Shown: in pieces, positions 22,215-34,600 of the stretch
How positions within the stretch are numbered: position 1 is the stretch's first letter
How the letters are laid out: the number at the start of each line of letters is the position of its first letter
Assembly: GCF_004210375.1 (NCBI RefSeq)
Contig: NW_027467782.1
Span: forward strand, 31,289,276 to 31,353,275
Direction of reading: 5' to 3'
Length of the DNA: 64,000 bases
Origin: Tachypleus tridentatus
Lineage: Eukaryota > Arthropoda > Merostomata > Xiphosura > Limulidae
The notes under the pieces: model-generated
Seen by the model: the letters and a program-made list of their open reading frames with translations, nothing else
Told to the model about the DNA's origin: nothing
The model's database searches: none
Position numbers and translations under genes: made by a program

Positions 22215-22575
22215 ACATGGCTGGCTATTTTGTGGAAAGTTTAAAGTCCTTTGAATGTTGTTGTATTAAACACCCAGTCAGACAAAGTTTTCACATTTTG
22301 TGTGTGAAATGGGATAAATGACACAAAATCAATGCTGGATAAGAAGTAATGGTTACACAAAGTCAGCCAGATACCAGAATTAAAAACATTAAATATGAAA
22401 GTTTGGTTGACAAAAGAATGTCCTATTACCTTCATTTCGCATAAAACTGGGCTTGATAGATCAGTTTGTAATGATCTTAAACAAAGATGGTGACTGTTTC
22501 AAGTATCTGTATGAGGAATTCCCAGCAATTTCAGAAGCAACACTTAAAGGGATTTTGTTTAGCGTCAGATTAGGA
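22215..22575 (+). pseudogene. Unnamed repeat-protein family fragment, plus copy
   Basis: Read in pieces this gives SLKSFECC, LCVKWDK, then NVLLPSFRIKLGLIDQFVMI followed by LNKDGDCFKYLYEEFPAISE and an end at FSVRLGN, stop. It is the same family as 19491-19892 in the opposite orientation, and it shares the SLKSFECC and CVKWDK strings, so the two are copies of one element. The order (C..WD, then LLPxxxIKLGL, then DGDCFKYL, then SEAxLK) agrees with the family as I remember it. Stops and frame changes are present. The function is unknown to me. Confidence 0.7.
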
Positions 22576-22604
22576 AACTAACTTAAAATGAACATATCTA
22601 AGTC

Positions 22605-22830
22605 TGTTTGTTTATTTGAAATTTTTCATCAAGCCACACAAAAGGTATCCCAAAATTAGCTTAGGAAAAATTAACGAAAATGCAGTTAGTCATCAATACC
22701 CACTGTCAACTTTTGGGTTACTTTTTATTGAAGAAAAGTAGGGTTGATTATAATATTATGATGATTACTTGGCTGAAAAAAACAACCATGTTTGTTTGGA
22801 CGAGGATTCAACCCACAATTCACACTGCAA
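22605..22830 (-). mobile_element. SINE family 1 copy, diverged
   Basis: The antisense order is 'tttttcatcaagccacacaa', 'ccactgtcaacttttgggtt', 'cggctgaaa'-like 'tggctgaaaaaaacaaccat', then 'gaggattcaacccac'. The right half of this SINE also begins copy B at about 31966. Confidence 0.75.
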
Positions 22831-23060
22831 GTTGAAATTGCAATATGTAAGATCATAACACATAGTTTTGACACTAAATGATGTAGATTTCACAAATATA
22901 TCAGGATGTATCTGAATGCATATCTGTTTGACATCAACTTTCCTCTCATTTATTCATTTTTATCAAAAAACTTTAAAAAAATGTTCATTGAGGCAAATAA
23001 AATAATAATTTGATCTAAGCAAGAGTTTTATTTATTCCTATTTCGTAACAACATTCTTAC
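22750..23060. repeat. Segmental duplication, copy A right part
   Basis: It aligns with 31975-32300. Shared landmarks are 'taagatcataacacatagtt', 'gaatgcatatctgtttgaca' and 'gcaaataaaataataatttg'. It is separated from the left part of copy A by about 3.65 kb. Confidence 0.85.
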
Positions 23061-23369
23061 ATAGAGGAGAAATGGATGTTATTTTCAAAATCTAAGAAGC
23101 TGAATAATAGGAAGTCATGACACCCAATATACTACTGCTCTTGGAGAAATCTCAAAAATACAGTCTGTTAATTTTCTTGTCCTAAAATGATGCCAGTCTT
23201 CATGGCCAATATATTTTAACATGTATATTGGGATATTTGGTTTTTGAGCTATTAATGTGTATCTAGTTATCACTGTAGAGTCCTGTATTGTTTTCACTGG
23301 TCAGCTACTTCAATGAACAGATGCCGTGTTAAATAATAAAAAACATTTGTTTTACAAAAGTACTTATTA
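23061..23369. other. No feature seen
   Basis: The minus open frame 23115-23297 has no recognised domain. Confidence 0.3.
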
Positions 23370-23615
23370 CACATGGTATTCAGAAAGTCACTGTGCACTT
23401 ATATATTTATTAACAGATGTGTTTCAATACAGAATGCAGGAGGTAAATATGAGCGACAATTATAAACAATGTTGAAAGTGACCCCTGTTGGCATCAATAC
23501 AGGCTTAGATCCTATCTTATTTTGTTTCTAAATACCGCTATCAGTTGCTGGCTAGAAATAGACTAAATAGACATATGATTACAAAACTGCACAGTGATTT
23601 TCTGAACACCCTGTG
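23370..23615 (-). mobile_element. MITE, mariner/IS630-like, copy 2
   Basis: It has the same ends as 6161-6411 ('tggtattcagaaagtcactg' at the left, 'cacagtgattttctgaacac' at the right) and the same interior reversed, including 'gttggcatcaatacaggctt'. It is more diverged than copy 1. Confidence 0.85.
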
Positions 23616-23648
23616 CATCACATACAGTTTGTTTAATTAGTTTCTTTA

Positions 23649-24200
23649 TACAGTACTGTGTGAAAGTGTAAGGGTAAAAGAATATTTTGTCATTCTTTCC
23701 ATTTTATGGGCTAATTCTTCCATGTTATTACTGATTGTAAATTTCAACACCATGGTAGTGATTCACTGATCACTTTTTAACAATTAAATGAGCTGGGGTG
23801 AGAACACTCAGTTTTTAGAATTCCCTACACTTGTACCTTGGGCATGTCATGATGGTTCTGTTTGAATGAATATAGTGATAAAATTTAGGGCCTGAAATAA
23901 ATGTCATTGTACTACACACAATGTTTTAACTGTGTAGAAAAAATCTAGCATATTGAACAAGTATATGCTAGAAGGAATATATTTAATAGCCATCCACAAA
24001 TAAATCTTGATAAAAATAGTAATAACACACATATGACATTATCATTTCACAGCCCAAAAAGAAAGAGAGAACTGTCAGTATATCAGAGACTTTGCTTAAA
24101 AGCTTTATGTGATGCTAGTTGGACTCTTCATCTCATTGCTGTAGATGTAAATTCTCATTTGGATGTAAATTCATTATTACTATCTCTAATGTTATTTAAA
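23649..24200 (+). pseudogene. Tc1-like element 5' end and transposase start
   Basis: It starts 'tacagtactgtgtgaaagtg', a classic Tc1-type terminal sequence. The 5' region matches 6955-7370 (for example 'aatattttgtcattctttcc'). It then reads KRELSVYQRLCLKALCDASW and TLHLIAVDVNSHLDVNSLLL, the first HTH of a Tc1 transposase. The remainder of the transposase is missing. Confidence 0.8.
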
Positions 24201-25475
24201 ATTTTTATCATCACTAGAGAAATAAAAGTTTATGTAAGTATTCAGAAGTTTGGTAAGAAGATCTCTTCTTTAAAAAAACCTCATAATAGTTACTAATAAC
24301 AATCAATATAACCTACTTCTTTATAAACTGCTGCTATTTCATTTTCATAAACACAGGTTTGGGCAAGAACATCAGTCATATAGCTAACTGCTAAATATTC
24401 CATTGTTACCAAAACAAAGTTTAAAATTTCACTTAAATTTTATTATTTAATAAAATTATACATAATAACGAAACAAAATAATTTATTTTCCTCTTTTAAG
24501 AATATTCTAAATAATCATATATCTAATAAAAACAGAGAAGTTTTTCAAACAATTGTTCATGAAGTTAGAACTGAGGTAACAACAGTCGTTTAACATTATT
24601 TAAATGTAAGATTTTTATTATCTAGAAAGATTTGTGGTTCATAAAAATATTACAAACTCAATTTCAAGTGTTAAGAAAGTGTGAATTAACAAATACCACT
24701 TTTCTACTTTTAGTTACTTCTTCAATTTATAACTTTTATTTTCCTACCTCAAAAGATGTTTTTCATTTTTTGAAGTACACTCTTTTTATATATTGGTAAC
24801 TAATGCTGTAATCTGATTCTCAACAATTATAAAAGATTACATTGGATTGGATTGTGTGAAAGAGACTGAAAATTTAATAATTATTGTATTACACACTAAA
24901 CAATGTTCACAGTTTTGTAAATAACGCTACATTTGAGAGAACTGTATAAGCTGCAAATAATTTAACAAATTCAACCTTTCTTGAATAAAATAATTTCAAC
25001 AACCATGTACATAACACTGTGTGTGTGAAACATACAATGAAGTTGAATCAAGCATGATAAAAATGAAAGAGTGCTGGTTAGAGATAACATACTGGTAGAA
25101 ACTTAGAATAGAAATGTATAAAGTTATTTCAAAGTTATTTATATATGGAATGAATGAAAAAAGTCATTGTGTGAGAACCAAATGTGGCTGCAACCTCCCA
25201 CACTAAAACTGTCACGTATTTCTCACAACTACAATTTAAACAAAGCAAACCTGTGAGAGTGTAAGACTGTAAGACAATATGTTAGTGTACACTCTATAAC
25301 AGGTACGATTAAAAATAAAAAATTAACTAAAATGTAACATTAACAACACTAACCCAAATGATTAACCTGCATATTTATTTTCAATCTGCATCACGTATTC
25401 TATAATATTGTTGTGATATTTATCATTTTCTGTACTAAAAATGTACTTCCAATAAATACTTACCTCCTTTTACAC
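24201..25475. other. AT-rich sequence, no feature seen
   Basis: No coding or repeat pattern recognised. Confidence 0.35.
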
Positions 25476-25477
25476 AG

Positions 25478-25755
25478 GCCTGGAATAACCAGGCAGTTTA
25501 AACCCTCAACTCATAATTTGAAGATTGCTAGTATCAATCCCCATCACACCAAATATGCTCACGCTTTCAGTTGTAAGAGCTATTCTAATGTTACAGTCAA
25601 TCCAAACATTTACTGGAAGAGAAGTAGCCCAAGAGCTGGCAGTGGGTGGTGATGACTAGCTGTCTTCTCTCTTGTCTTACACTGCTAAATTAAGGATGGC
25701 TAGTGGAGACAGATAGACCTCATGTAGCTTTCACAAAATTAAAAAATAAACAAAC
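25478..25755 (+). mobile_element. SINE family 1 copy
   Basis: The head 'caggcctggaataaccaggc', the body 'agcccaagagctggcagtgg' and the tail 'gacctcatgtagctttcaca' identify a diverged sense copy. Confidence 0.88.
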
Positions 25756-28461
25756 AATCCTTTTACATCAACAGATATTCTCATTCAATGCTGCCATCTA
25801 CTTGTAAAACTTGTTTTCAAGCATCTCATAAGTTTCTGTCTCCTCTTGATTGCAAATTATTCATTAAAATTATCATGTAACAACCCTCCATCAGTAATAG
25901 TGCAAGGTATTCTCATCATGCTTATGACTTCCTCTGTTCAATTCTACCAGATATCACTTTGAGTTCTCTTAGAATTTGGAAGTATCAGGTTTTAATGAAG
26001 AGGTAAGATGGAAAGTGTGAAATGAGGTAAGAACCTTCCAGAAATACATTTACAGTTTAGGTGAGTTACAACTTCCAATACAGTACATTATGTCATATCA
26101 ACAGATAGCGAGAATCTTACATTGAATAGGTGGAAGAAACAGTTTTAGGGAAGGAAAGAAGCATCCTCCAAAGCCATCCAGAGGACACACCTGAAGACAA
26201 GAAAGTCAAATTTGGAAAACTGATGTGGGAGACTGAGTCAGGTATACATTTCACCCAGATAAGAAAGATGTGGTACTTATGGGAAAACTGGAATGTAATG
26301 AGGGCTATCAATCTTCATTAGAAGAAAAGTAAAACACAATGGAGAGTCTGAAGGAACAACATAACTTGAAACAGTGCAATAGATGACCACAAAGACCTAT
26401 TTTCAAATGCAGACCATAATGATTCACTCAATACAAGACATGGTAGGGATGAAGAGTATTCTATTCTACCTTAACCATATATGTTTTGGTTTAGAATAAT
26501 GGCTACTTTGATAACACTTTTACAGTTGACTAAATACCCCCATTAGTTCTGTCAAGGCTATATAAAATAAACTTTAAACAGATTTATCAGAGATCCATAG
26601 TATGAAAAATAAACTTTGGAAGTACTGATGAGATTAGTTATTGTAGTTTACAAAAATAGAGGCATTTGTGTAATCCACACCCTGCATACTGACAGACTTG
26701 ATGATTTATTGAGATGGAAGATTAGTGTGAGAAAATATTACATTATATAGAACATGGACTTTACCAAACACAAGTTCTAACTTTTTGATAATCTATAATT
26801 ATTTCACATGTTTACCACTTTGCAAAATAAAATTGACAAGTGGAATGAAAATTAAAACAGACTCAAAAGGAAAAATTATTATTAAAATATGCACTGCAGA
26901 CTCAACACATACCAAGATAAAAATGCTGCACTTTACAGGTCACAATTCTTTCAAAACAGAAACTAATTACATGATTTATGTTCTCCTTGTAGCTGGCCAA
27001 TCAACGTAAATGGCAATAATTCAGAAGAACATATTATTTTTGTGCCATTAATAATACAAATTCACATTCAAGTTGATACCAGGTGAACTATCCCATGAAG
27101 CAGCAGATACCATCTGTGATGACTCATGTTAGGTACAGCAACACCTAGAAGTCAACTAGCACATGCCCTAGTAAGAAGTTCTGAGCCAGAATCAGAATTT
27201 TATGTTTCATATTTATCAAGCTGAGGTACCTGTCTTTTATTTGTACATGAACTTAAAATCTGGAGGTGGAAGATATGATAAATGAGAAAAATCCTGATTT
27301 TCATACAATTCATTTATAACATTCATTTACTAGACTCTATAATGGTCATTATGACCCTGTAGAAAGAGGTAGTATCAATTATAATGTCAGTAGGGGTGCA
27401 TTCTGTTACCTGCTTTCAACACCCAGCTCATCACATCTTTTTACAGCATTTTAAATGATTATTTAATAGAAAACCAATGGCTACAGAAGTGTCTTACAGA
27501 CAGGTCAAAGTAAGAAATTATAACAACTCAAACAACAGCTTTTCATACCAGCCTTATAGTGGCTGTTGAAATGGAAACTTCATCTCAGTTTATGCATTAT
27601 TGCAACAAATTGGTCATTTTTATTCATTAATTCCTCCAAAGGTAGCTCAGCACAGTCTCTGAGATGTATATATTAAATGTTTGTGTGCTTTCCCCCACAC
27701 TGTGTGCATGCATATTAGAGAAAATTGTATAAACGTGTCTTACTTTTTAGTTGAAGAACAAGACACCATCTACAAATATAATTAATGCTAACTTAATCAA
27801 AGTGTTCAATATCAGCAATAATGGGGGTGGAGGAGTTACAAACCCTGCATTAACATGCCCCCTTTTCCAACTCACTGAATAATCACAAAAAATACTCTAG
27901 TTCTTTTCTCACAATAAGTCACAGAGCCTTCTAGAATGAAATTTCAGTCATCACAAGACATTTGACAGTTTGGTTTTTAATAAGAGCTCAATAATACAAA
28001 AAATGTGGGTGAATGGATGGACTAAAGTACCTGCCTTTCTCCTCTTGTGCTCCAAAAGTGTTATTTTTCTTAGTGATAAAACATTGTCCATAATTAGATC
28101 TTGCCTGCTGTGAGCTTGGAAATACAAATGTCAGCTTTAAAATAATTGACACAAATACACATATCAAATGTTGATATACAAGAAATTGCTGCTCAATTTT
28201 ACATTTTAAAAGGGTTTGTAAGACTGATTGAAGAGAATGAGAGATCTACATCGATCAACCCCTATGTAGCAGAGGAAACCCACAGCCTTCTGTGACCCCC
28301 GTTTTGTTGATGGTTCCCTGCCTTTATAATGTTACTGTAGGAGCTACACTATATATGTTTAGCTCACTTAAAGAAATTTAATGTTTAATAATATTTTTTT
28401 AAACCTCAACAAAACTAAAATTAACAAAGCAACATACCTAAAAAAAATGAAATGGACAAAC
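25756..28461. other. No feature recognised; where a last MCRIP exon might lie
   Basis: I searched by eye on the minus strand for the conserved C-terminal MCRIP exon (YVE-x-PNP ... DLxxWW) and did not find it. Overlapping open frames 26117-26311 and 26130-26321 show no known domain. Confidence 0.3.
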
Positions 28462-28610
28462 CTGAACGTGCTGTGGAGTGACTGTAACCTCTACTCCCAT
28501 AGTTTCACCTCCACTGTTTATTGGTACCTTTCTTCCTGATGAACAGATTCTTCCTTCACAGGTTTCTTCACAGTTACCTTGTTCAGCATCACTGACATGA
28601 CTACAAGGAG
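28462..28610 (-). CDS. MCRIP2: MCRIP-like gene exon 5, Cys-containing
   Basis: 149 bases. The acceptor is 'ttcaactttccag' and the donor CAG|GTTTGTCC. It starts with two bases completing Ala and ends in phase 0 at VTVTPQHVQ. It encodes four cysteines spaced C-x10-C-x3-C-x4-C (PCSH..GNCEETCEGRIC), which I do not remember from vertebrate MCRIPs. The end ...HVQ agrees with the VQ that precedes YVE in MCRIP2. Membership in this gene rests on strand, phase and that junction. If translation ran on into the intron it would end after VCPFHFF. Confidence 0.6.
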
Positions 28611-31600
28611 CTGGAAAGTTGAACTTGAAGGCCATTCACACAGTGAAAAAGGATTAAAATGTTATAGATCTGTAAAGAAGAAAAATACAGTTTTGTTCAC
28701 ACTAAATCTTGTTCTGAACACAAAATCTCAATTTAGTCCCAATTTATTTTCAACGTTTTACTAATTCCTGGACAATTAAAATTCAAGTCACGTAAAATTT
28801 GCACAAGTTTTTCTTTTCCAGTTAAATATAGAATTATAAGAAAGTTAACTGTTTAACAAGTTTTACTGCTATTCATTTAATGTTACAATAAAAACTTTGA
28901 GAAAAAACAGAATAGTATTCAGTATAAATCTTTATAAAGTTCTTAAATGGAAAAACTTGAAGTAAGCACTTCTTCACCTGCAGCAAGCAATATGCAGACT
29001 AAATTACAAACTACAATACCCATACAGTAAGACAAAACAAACAATTCATGAGGTAAAAAAAAACAGCAAAAAGCACAATATGAAATTATTAAAACAATAT
29101 GAAAGTAACACAAAGAATAGCAAACAAAAACTTAATCACAGCCAACATTTAAAGAAAGTGAGAGATACCAGTTCAGTATTATGAGCAAAAAACCCTGGAA
29201 ACATTTCAAACAAAAATATAGTAGCATTCTTACTGTTTTGTAAGAAAATATTAAAACTCCCACAATCTTAGTGAACAGTATTATTTTGTAAAGTTCCTTA
29301 TAACACACTATTTCTTACATCTAGAATACTGCAATAACCTGTTTTGTTTTTGTACTCAAGTTCAAATTCAGTCCTCCACAATAACCAACAGTTAAACACA
29401 CAAAAAACAACAGAGTTCTAAACATTAATGTGGATAATACCCCATACCATTTTTAACAAATGACTTGAAGGTCACCATTTATGAAGCCTGCTCATTGTAC
29501 ATAAAATATATGGCAAACCTATTCAGAAGAAATATACAATTCTGGTCAAAACAATGCTAAACAGAGTAAAACTAAATTAAACCTAATGATAAGAGCTTAT
29601 GTATGTGCTAAAATTTTAATGTTCATTATAACTTAAATAAGATGATTTGTTTCAGTCACTTCAAGTTTAAAATATGTCATGTAAGACAATATTACTATAA
29701 CTGTACATTTATGTGTGTCAAGTTATTGTTATAACATTGTTGTAAATATCTGATGAACGTTTTACACACAATTTGTTTGTGTAGAGGTAAATGAAAATAA
29801 ATAGATAACCATAATACAGTTGATTTTAAACTTTGACTGCATACATGTCTGTCTTGGAAATTTATTTTTAAAGTTATGCAGTTTGAACTATGTAATCACG
29901 TGCAAAATACTGTGTACAGTAGTGTACGTAGTCATTACAATTCAGGAAAAGGTATGTACATGGTTTTCATGTATACAGTCAAATTAAAACAATTCACTTT
30001 GCACTCATCCATATATATTTTAAAACTGTGGAATATTACATACTGTTGGCTGCAACTATGAAAGCTACATACCAATCAAATCTAACCGAATGTACACTAT
30101 AAACTATGCATATCATAAAAATCATAACATCTAAGCTAATGCACTGTTATCAAATTTAATTTTCTACACGACAAGGAAAATGGATAGAAAATATAGTACA
30201 ACTATCTTGCTGTTCCTGATTCAAATTTAGAAAAAAGGTTAATAACTAAAATACAACTCTTAATATTTGTACTACATTACTAATGACAGATGTGCCGATA
30301 CAAATTTATAATGATTCTTGGATGTTTTCCATTGTTCTATAAATCTGAGATTATTTCTCTTAGACACAAATTTATTCTTGCTTAATGTGGGTAATATAGC
30401 TTACCTTTCATTTATAAAAATACAACTAAACCAAGCATGTACAAGTTCCACATGCATTGCAATCATATAAACAGATCTTTTACTACAAACAACATTTGTA
30501 CTTCAAAATATTCATGCTATTTGACTTTTCTGACTGATAAACTTAATACTGATTCACAGGAGTTTTGATAAGTTTAAATTAAAATCTGTTCTTTTATCAA
30601 GGGAACATCCAAATTCAGCATTATAAATTATAACTATACTTCACAAATTTTACGAAATAATATGCATAAAATTTGAAACTAAAAACACTAAAATATGCCT
30701 GAAAATAATTAAATGTTATATGAATAAACTAGAAATAGTTGATGGTGAAACACAGAATTGCATTACTAAGGAGACAAGTGTGTGTGTTTTCTTATTGCAA
30801 AGCCACATCAGGCTGTCTATTGTATCCACCAAATGGAACTGAACCCCCCGATTTTAGCATAAAGAATTCATAAATTTACCACTGTACCTGCACAGGAACA
30901 GAGTGAATCATAGATACATTCTGTTTACCTTTTAGTTTGTAGATGTTATAAATCAATCTAGTGATGAACTGACAATGTCATAAATCATTTTATTTTTTAT
31001 TATACAAACTAACAAAAAAGTTCAAAATATGATGATAATTACACGTATATTATGATTAAAACATAACTGGACTGAATATAAATATATCAGCATCTGAAAC
31101 TAATTTATAAACATAAAACTGCTTCTGTAATAAATAAAACCTATAAATATATAATCATGTAATTTTCATACTTTTGTCCAGAAATACATTTCTGATGTTT
31201 AACTTTAAGTATGAAACTTTTTTATTCACGTACCTTTACGATAACTAGAACTATTTAGTTATGGTATGTTAACATAAAAGCACATAAAAATGTTTATTCA
31301 GTTGATTTTTCAAACAATTTCAAAAAACTATGAAGAAGTTTGTGAAAAAGTTGAAAATATTTACACATAGGGATAAACATGTCTCTACTGTATCAAATGT
31401 ACCTACATAGCTGAAACAATTACCATTGTTAACTTTTATCTCTTACAGTGGGGTTAACCCATGACTTGTGAATGTTTCCACATATAAATAATAAAAAAAT
31501 TGAAAATCACCATTATTCATAAGTATGTACAACTTGGTGCCAGTGACAGTACGATAAGTGTTTGTGTACCACTTGCACACTGGTTTTATTTTTGTGTGAC

Positions 31601-34600
31601 TTCTATTTGTGCAGGTATGTGCTTTATTATGTAATTTTGGTTATTTCCTGAGTTTCTTTACATATATATATATATCAATACTGCACTGTCGTTAATAGTC
31701 CATGCTGCCAACTTACTGCCATAATGGAACAGCACTGAAATGTGTTCAGAATATCCCATCTATCAGTCAAAATCCAAACAGTGATGTCAATCTAGTTAGT
31801 TGCCATGAATAATCATCAAAGATCATACACAAATATCACAGTAGGGTGTATATTTCAAATTAATATCTTTTATTTTGAAAGGTTGAAGGTATAATTGGTA
31901 GAAATATTAGGGGTGGTTTCTATTTATTTGCTTTCTACTTTAAAGTATTTAATGGAAACTGTATTCCCACCAAAAAGATTATAATATTATAATGTCCCAA
32001 AGCTGAAAGAACAAGCATTTTTGGTTGAACAAGAATTCAAACCCACTACTCCAGACTGTGAGTTGAACTTGGAATATATAAGATCATAACACATAGTTTT
32101 GTGACTAAAAGATGAAGATTTCACAAAAGTATCAGGATGAATATGAATGCATATCTGTTTGATATCAATGTTCCTTTCATTCATTTTTCTCAGTTTTTAT
32201 AACAAATATTATAATAAAAAATGTTCATTGTGGCAAACAAAATAACAATTTGATATAAGCAAAAGGTTTGTTTCTTCCTAATTCATAACAACATTCTTAC
32301 ATCAATATGACTTGTAAATTTGACACTGGATCAGGCTGTACAATTCCAGTCTTCACAATATGTGGACTTCGCTGCAAGTTATTATGAAAGGAAAAGTATT
32401 TAACATATTCCAGAAACAAAACTATATTTGGTACAGTATTTATAATTATAAGCAACAACTTTTAATTGAACTTTACATATATGCTACCAAAGATATTTGT
32501 ATGACATATGTTTGAAAATCTTCTTCTTGTATTTAATTTTTTAAAATCAGTTTTCAAAACTACAATGAGCATGCCTCAGACTGATACTGTCATAACATTA
32601 AAACTTTATATTCATTAGATATACAAGTTGACTTCAGGTTATTCGTGTTGTTTACCTTTGGTGTTAACTTTTGGATCTAGTGTATTGACATTTACAATCT
32701 TTCAAAGGTACACTGGATATTTACACCTAAATGACATAATGGGTATTTAATTATTAGCCAGGATTCTATATAGTTTTGACAGAAGAGTACACTATGGAGA
32801 AGTGGTGGTGGGCTTGAAATGGGCTAAAAAATACATTCATAAATGATTTATAGCAGCTTTAAGGAATTTAGAAAACCTGTCTTGTTTGAAACATCAGATT
32901 TTGGAGAAAAATAAATCACACACACAAAAAATTCCAACTTCTATTAATAAATGGGACAGTTGGTGAATATCTTCTCAGTTAAAATGGTCTGTTGCTTGTA
33001 TAGCCAAGTATTTTATCTAATAAGTAACACATGATCTTTGCAACCTTTTACATCTGTTGGTGAAAAGTGACAAATTAATGAGAAATTCTATGAACGTATT
33101 GTTTATGGAAATTTTGATAAGCGGTCTCTTGATATTTTTGGAATGACAAAAACATTCTTTTGCATCAAGAACTACTTGCCCTAAAGTTTCCTCCATGTAA
33201 ATAACTAAAACACAAGATTTAGCATTTTCAACAAAAAATTACAAATATATCTTTGTGGCAAATCCTGACTTTTCCAAAATAAATCTGACCATATCCATTC
33301 CCTCTCTTCAGTTGATCACTCACCAAATCAGATTACAAGTATTCAGAGAAGTAGCTTCTACATCTTACAACAATAAAGTTTCATATATAGAAGGAAGTAT
33401 AAAGTACAATACAACTATTTCATGAAACTATGGATATGACTCTTTGAATGTTAACCCATTCTTAGATATCCCTCTTTGTGTAACACTGAAGGGAGAGTCT
33501 GCATGATATATTTCAACTAATGATATGCTATGACTAGTCAGTAACATCTTAGTGATCAGCTTTCATTATGCTCTAAATGCCACATGTAATGAGTAGAAAT
33601 TCACACACCTATATGTGGTAAATTAATACAATAGTATTATGATGTTGAACAACCAAGTTACTGCTGCAATGAAAATATGTACCCTTCTTTATTGTTGACA
33701 TGATTTTGTTGGTATTTACCAAAACCAAGTTTTGTGTGTTTGCAGCATTGTTGCCCTTGCAAAGATGCTATTAGAAAGCTTTCATGTCCAAATCACACCA
33801 CTCTTTCATGCATGTTTTCCATAAACCATACAGTATACAAAGACTGTGCTTTCAAAATGCATGTTACAAGAGTGTAATAGCATATATAATCTTTAAGTAT
33901 TGCTTCTGGTGGCTTGAATGTTATTTATTATTTTATACTAGTAATTGTATTTGTTTCATTCTACACATTCTTAACTCTATTACTATGTGTAGGGGTCAGA
34001 GGGTGTTATCACATTTGTAGATTTGCATTCAAAATTTTATTGATCAATTATTTTATGAATATATGTGAATACATGTGGTAGCAGATTGTAGATTGTAATT
34101 CAAATGTAATAGTACACAATAATTAATTAATTAAAAATAAATATTTAAACCAGTTCCTAAATATCAATTTTTGTTTGTCATGCACTATACCGAAGGCTTC
34201 TTTGGTTTAAATTATATTTCTGATGTCCAAAGGCAAATTTTATACTTTTTAACAAATAGAAATTTAAATTACCAAATTTTGACAAGCTAGAATATGAAAT
34301 AAAAAACCTCCTTTCTTATCTATTTTCTGAAATATTACTATATTTAGAAAATCAAAAAAGTTCATTCTGTACATTTCTTTGGTTTTTGGAAATGATTGTT
34401 TACACATTTTTACTTTGTTCTATTTCTATGAAATGTTTATAACCAATTGAAAGCTCAGAATTTTTCCTACGTGGTATTTTAGGTTTTGAAAAGTGTCTTC
34501 ATGAGTAGATCCATTTTTTTGTTATTGTAGACTCACAAGGACAGGTTAGATGAATGATGTTTGAAAAATATATTTTTAGACATAAATACAGTTTAATTAA

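Noticed and set aside
26117-26321. Overlapping frames on both strands as a possible MCRIP last exon
   Set aside because: Neither contains YVE..PNP or a matching phase-0 acceptor.
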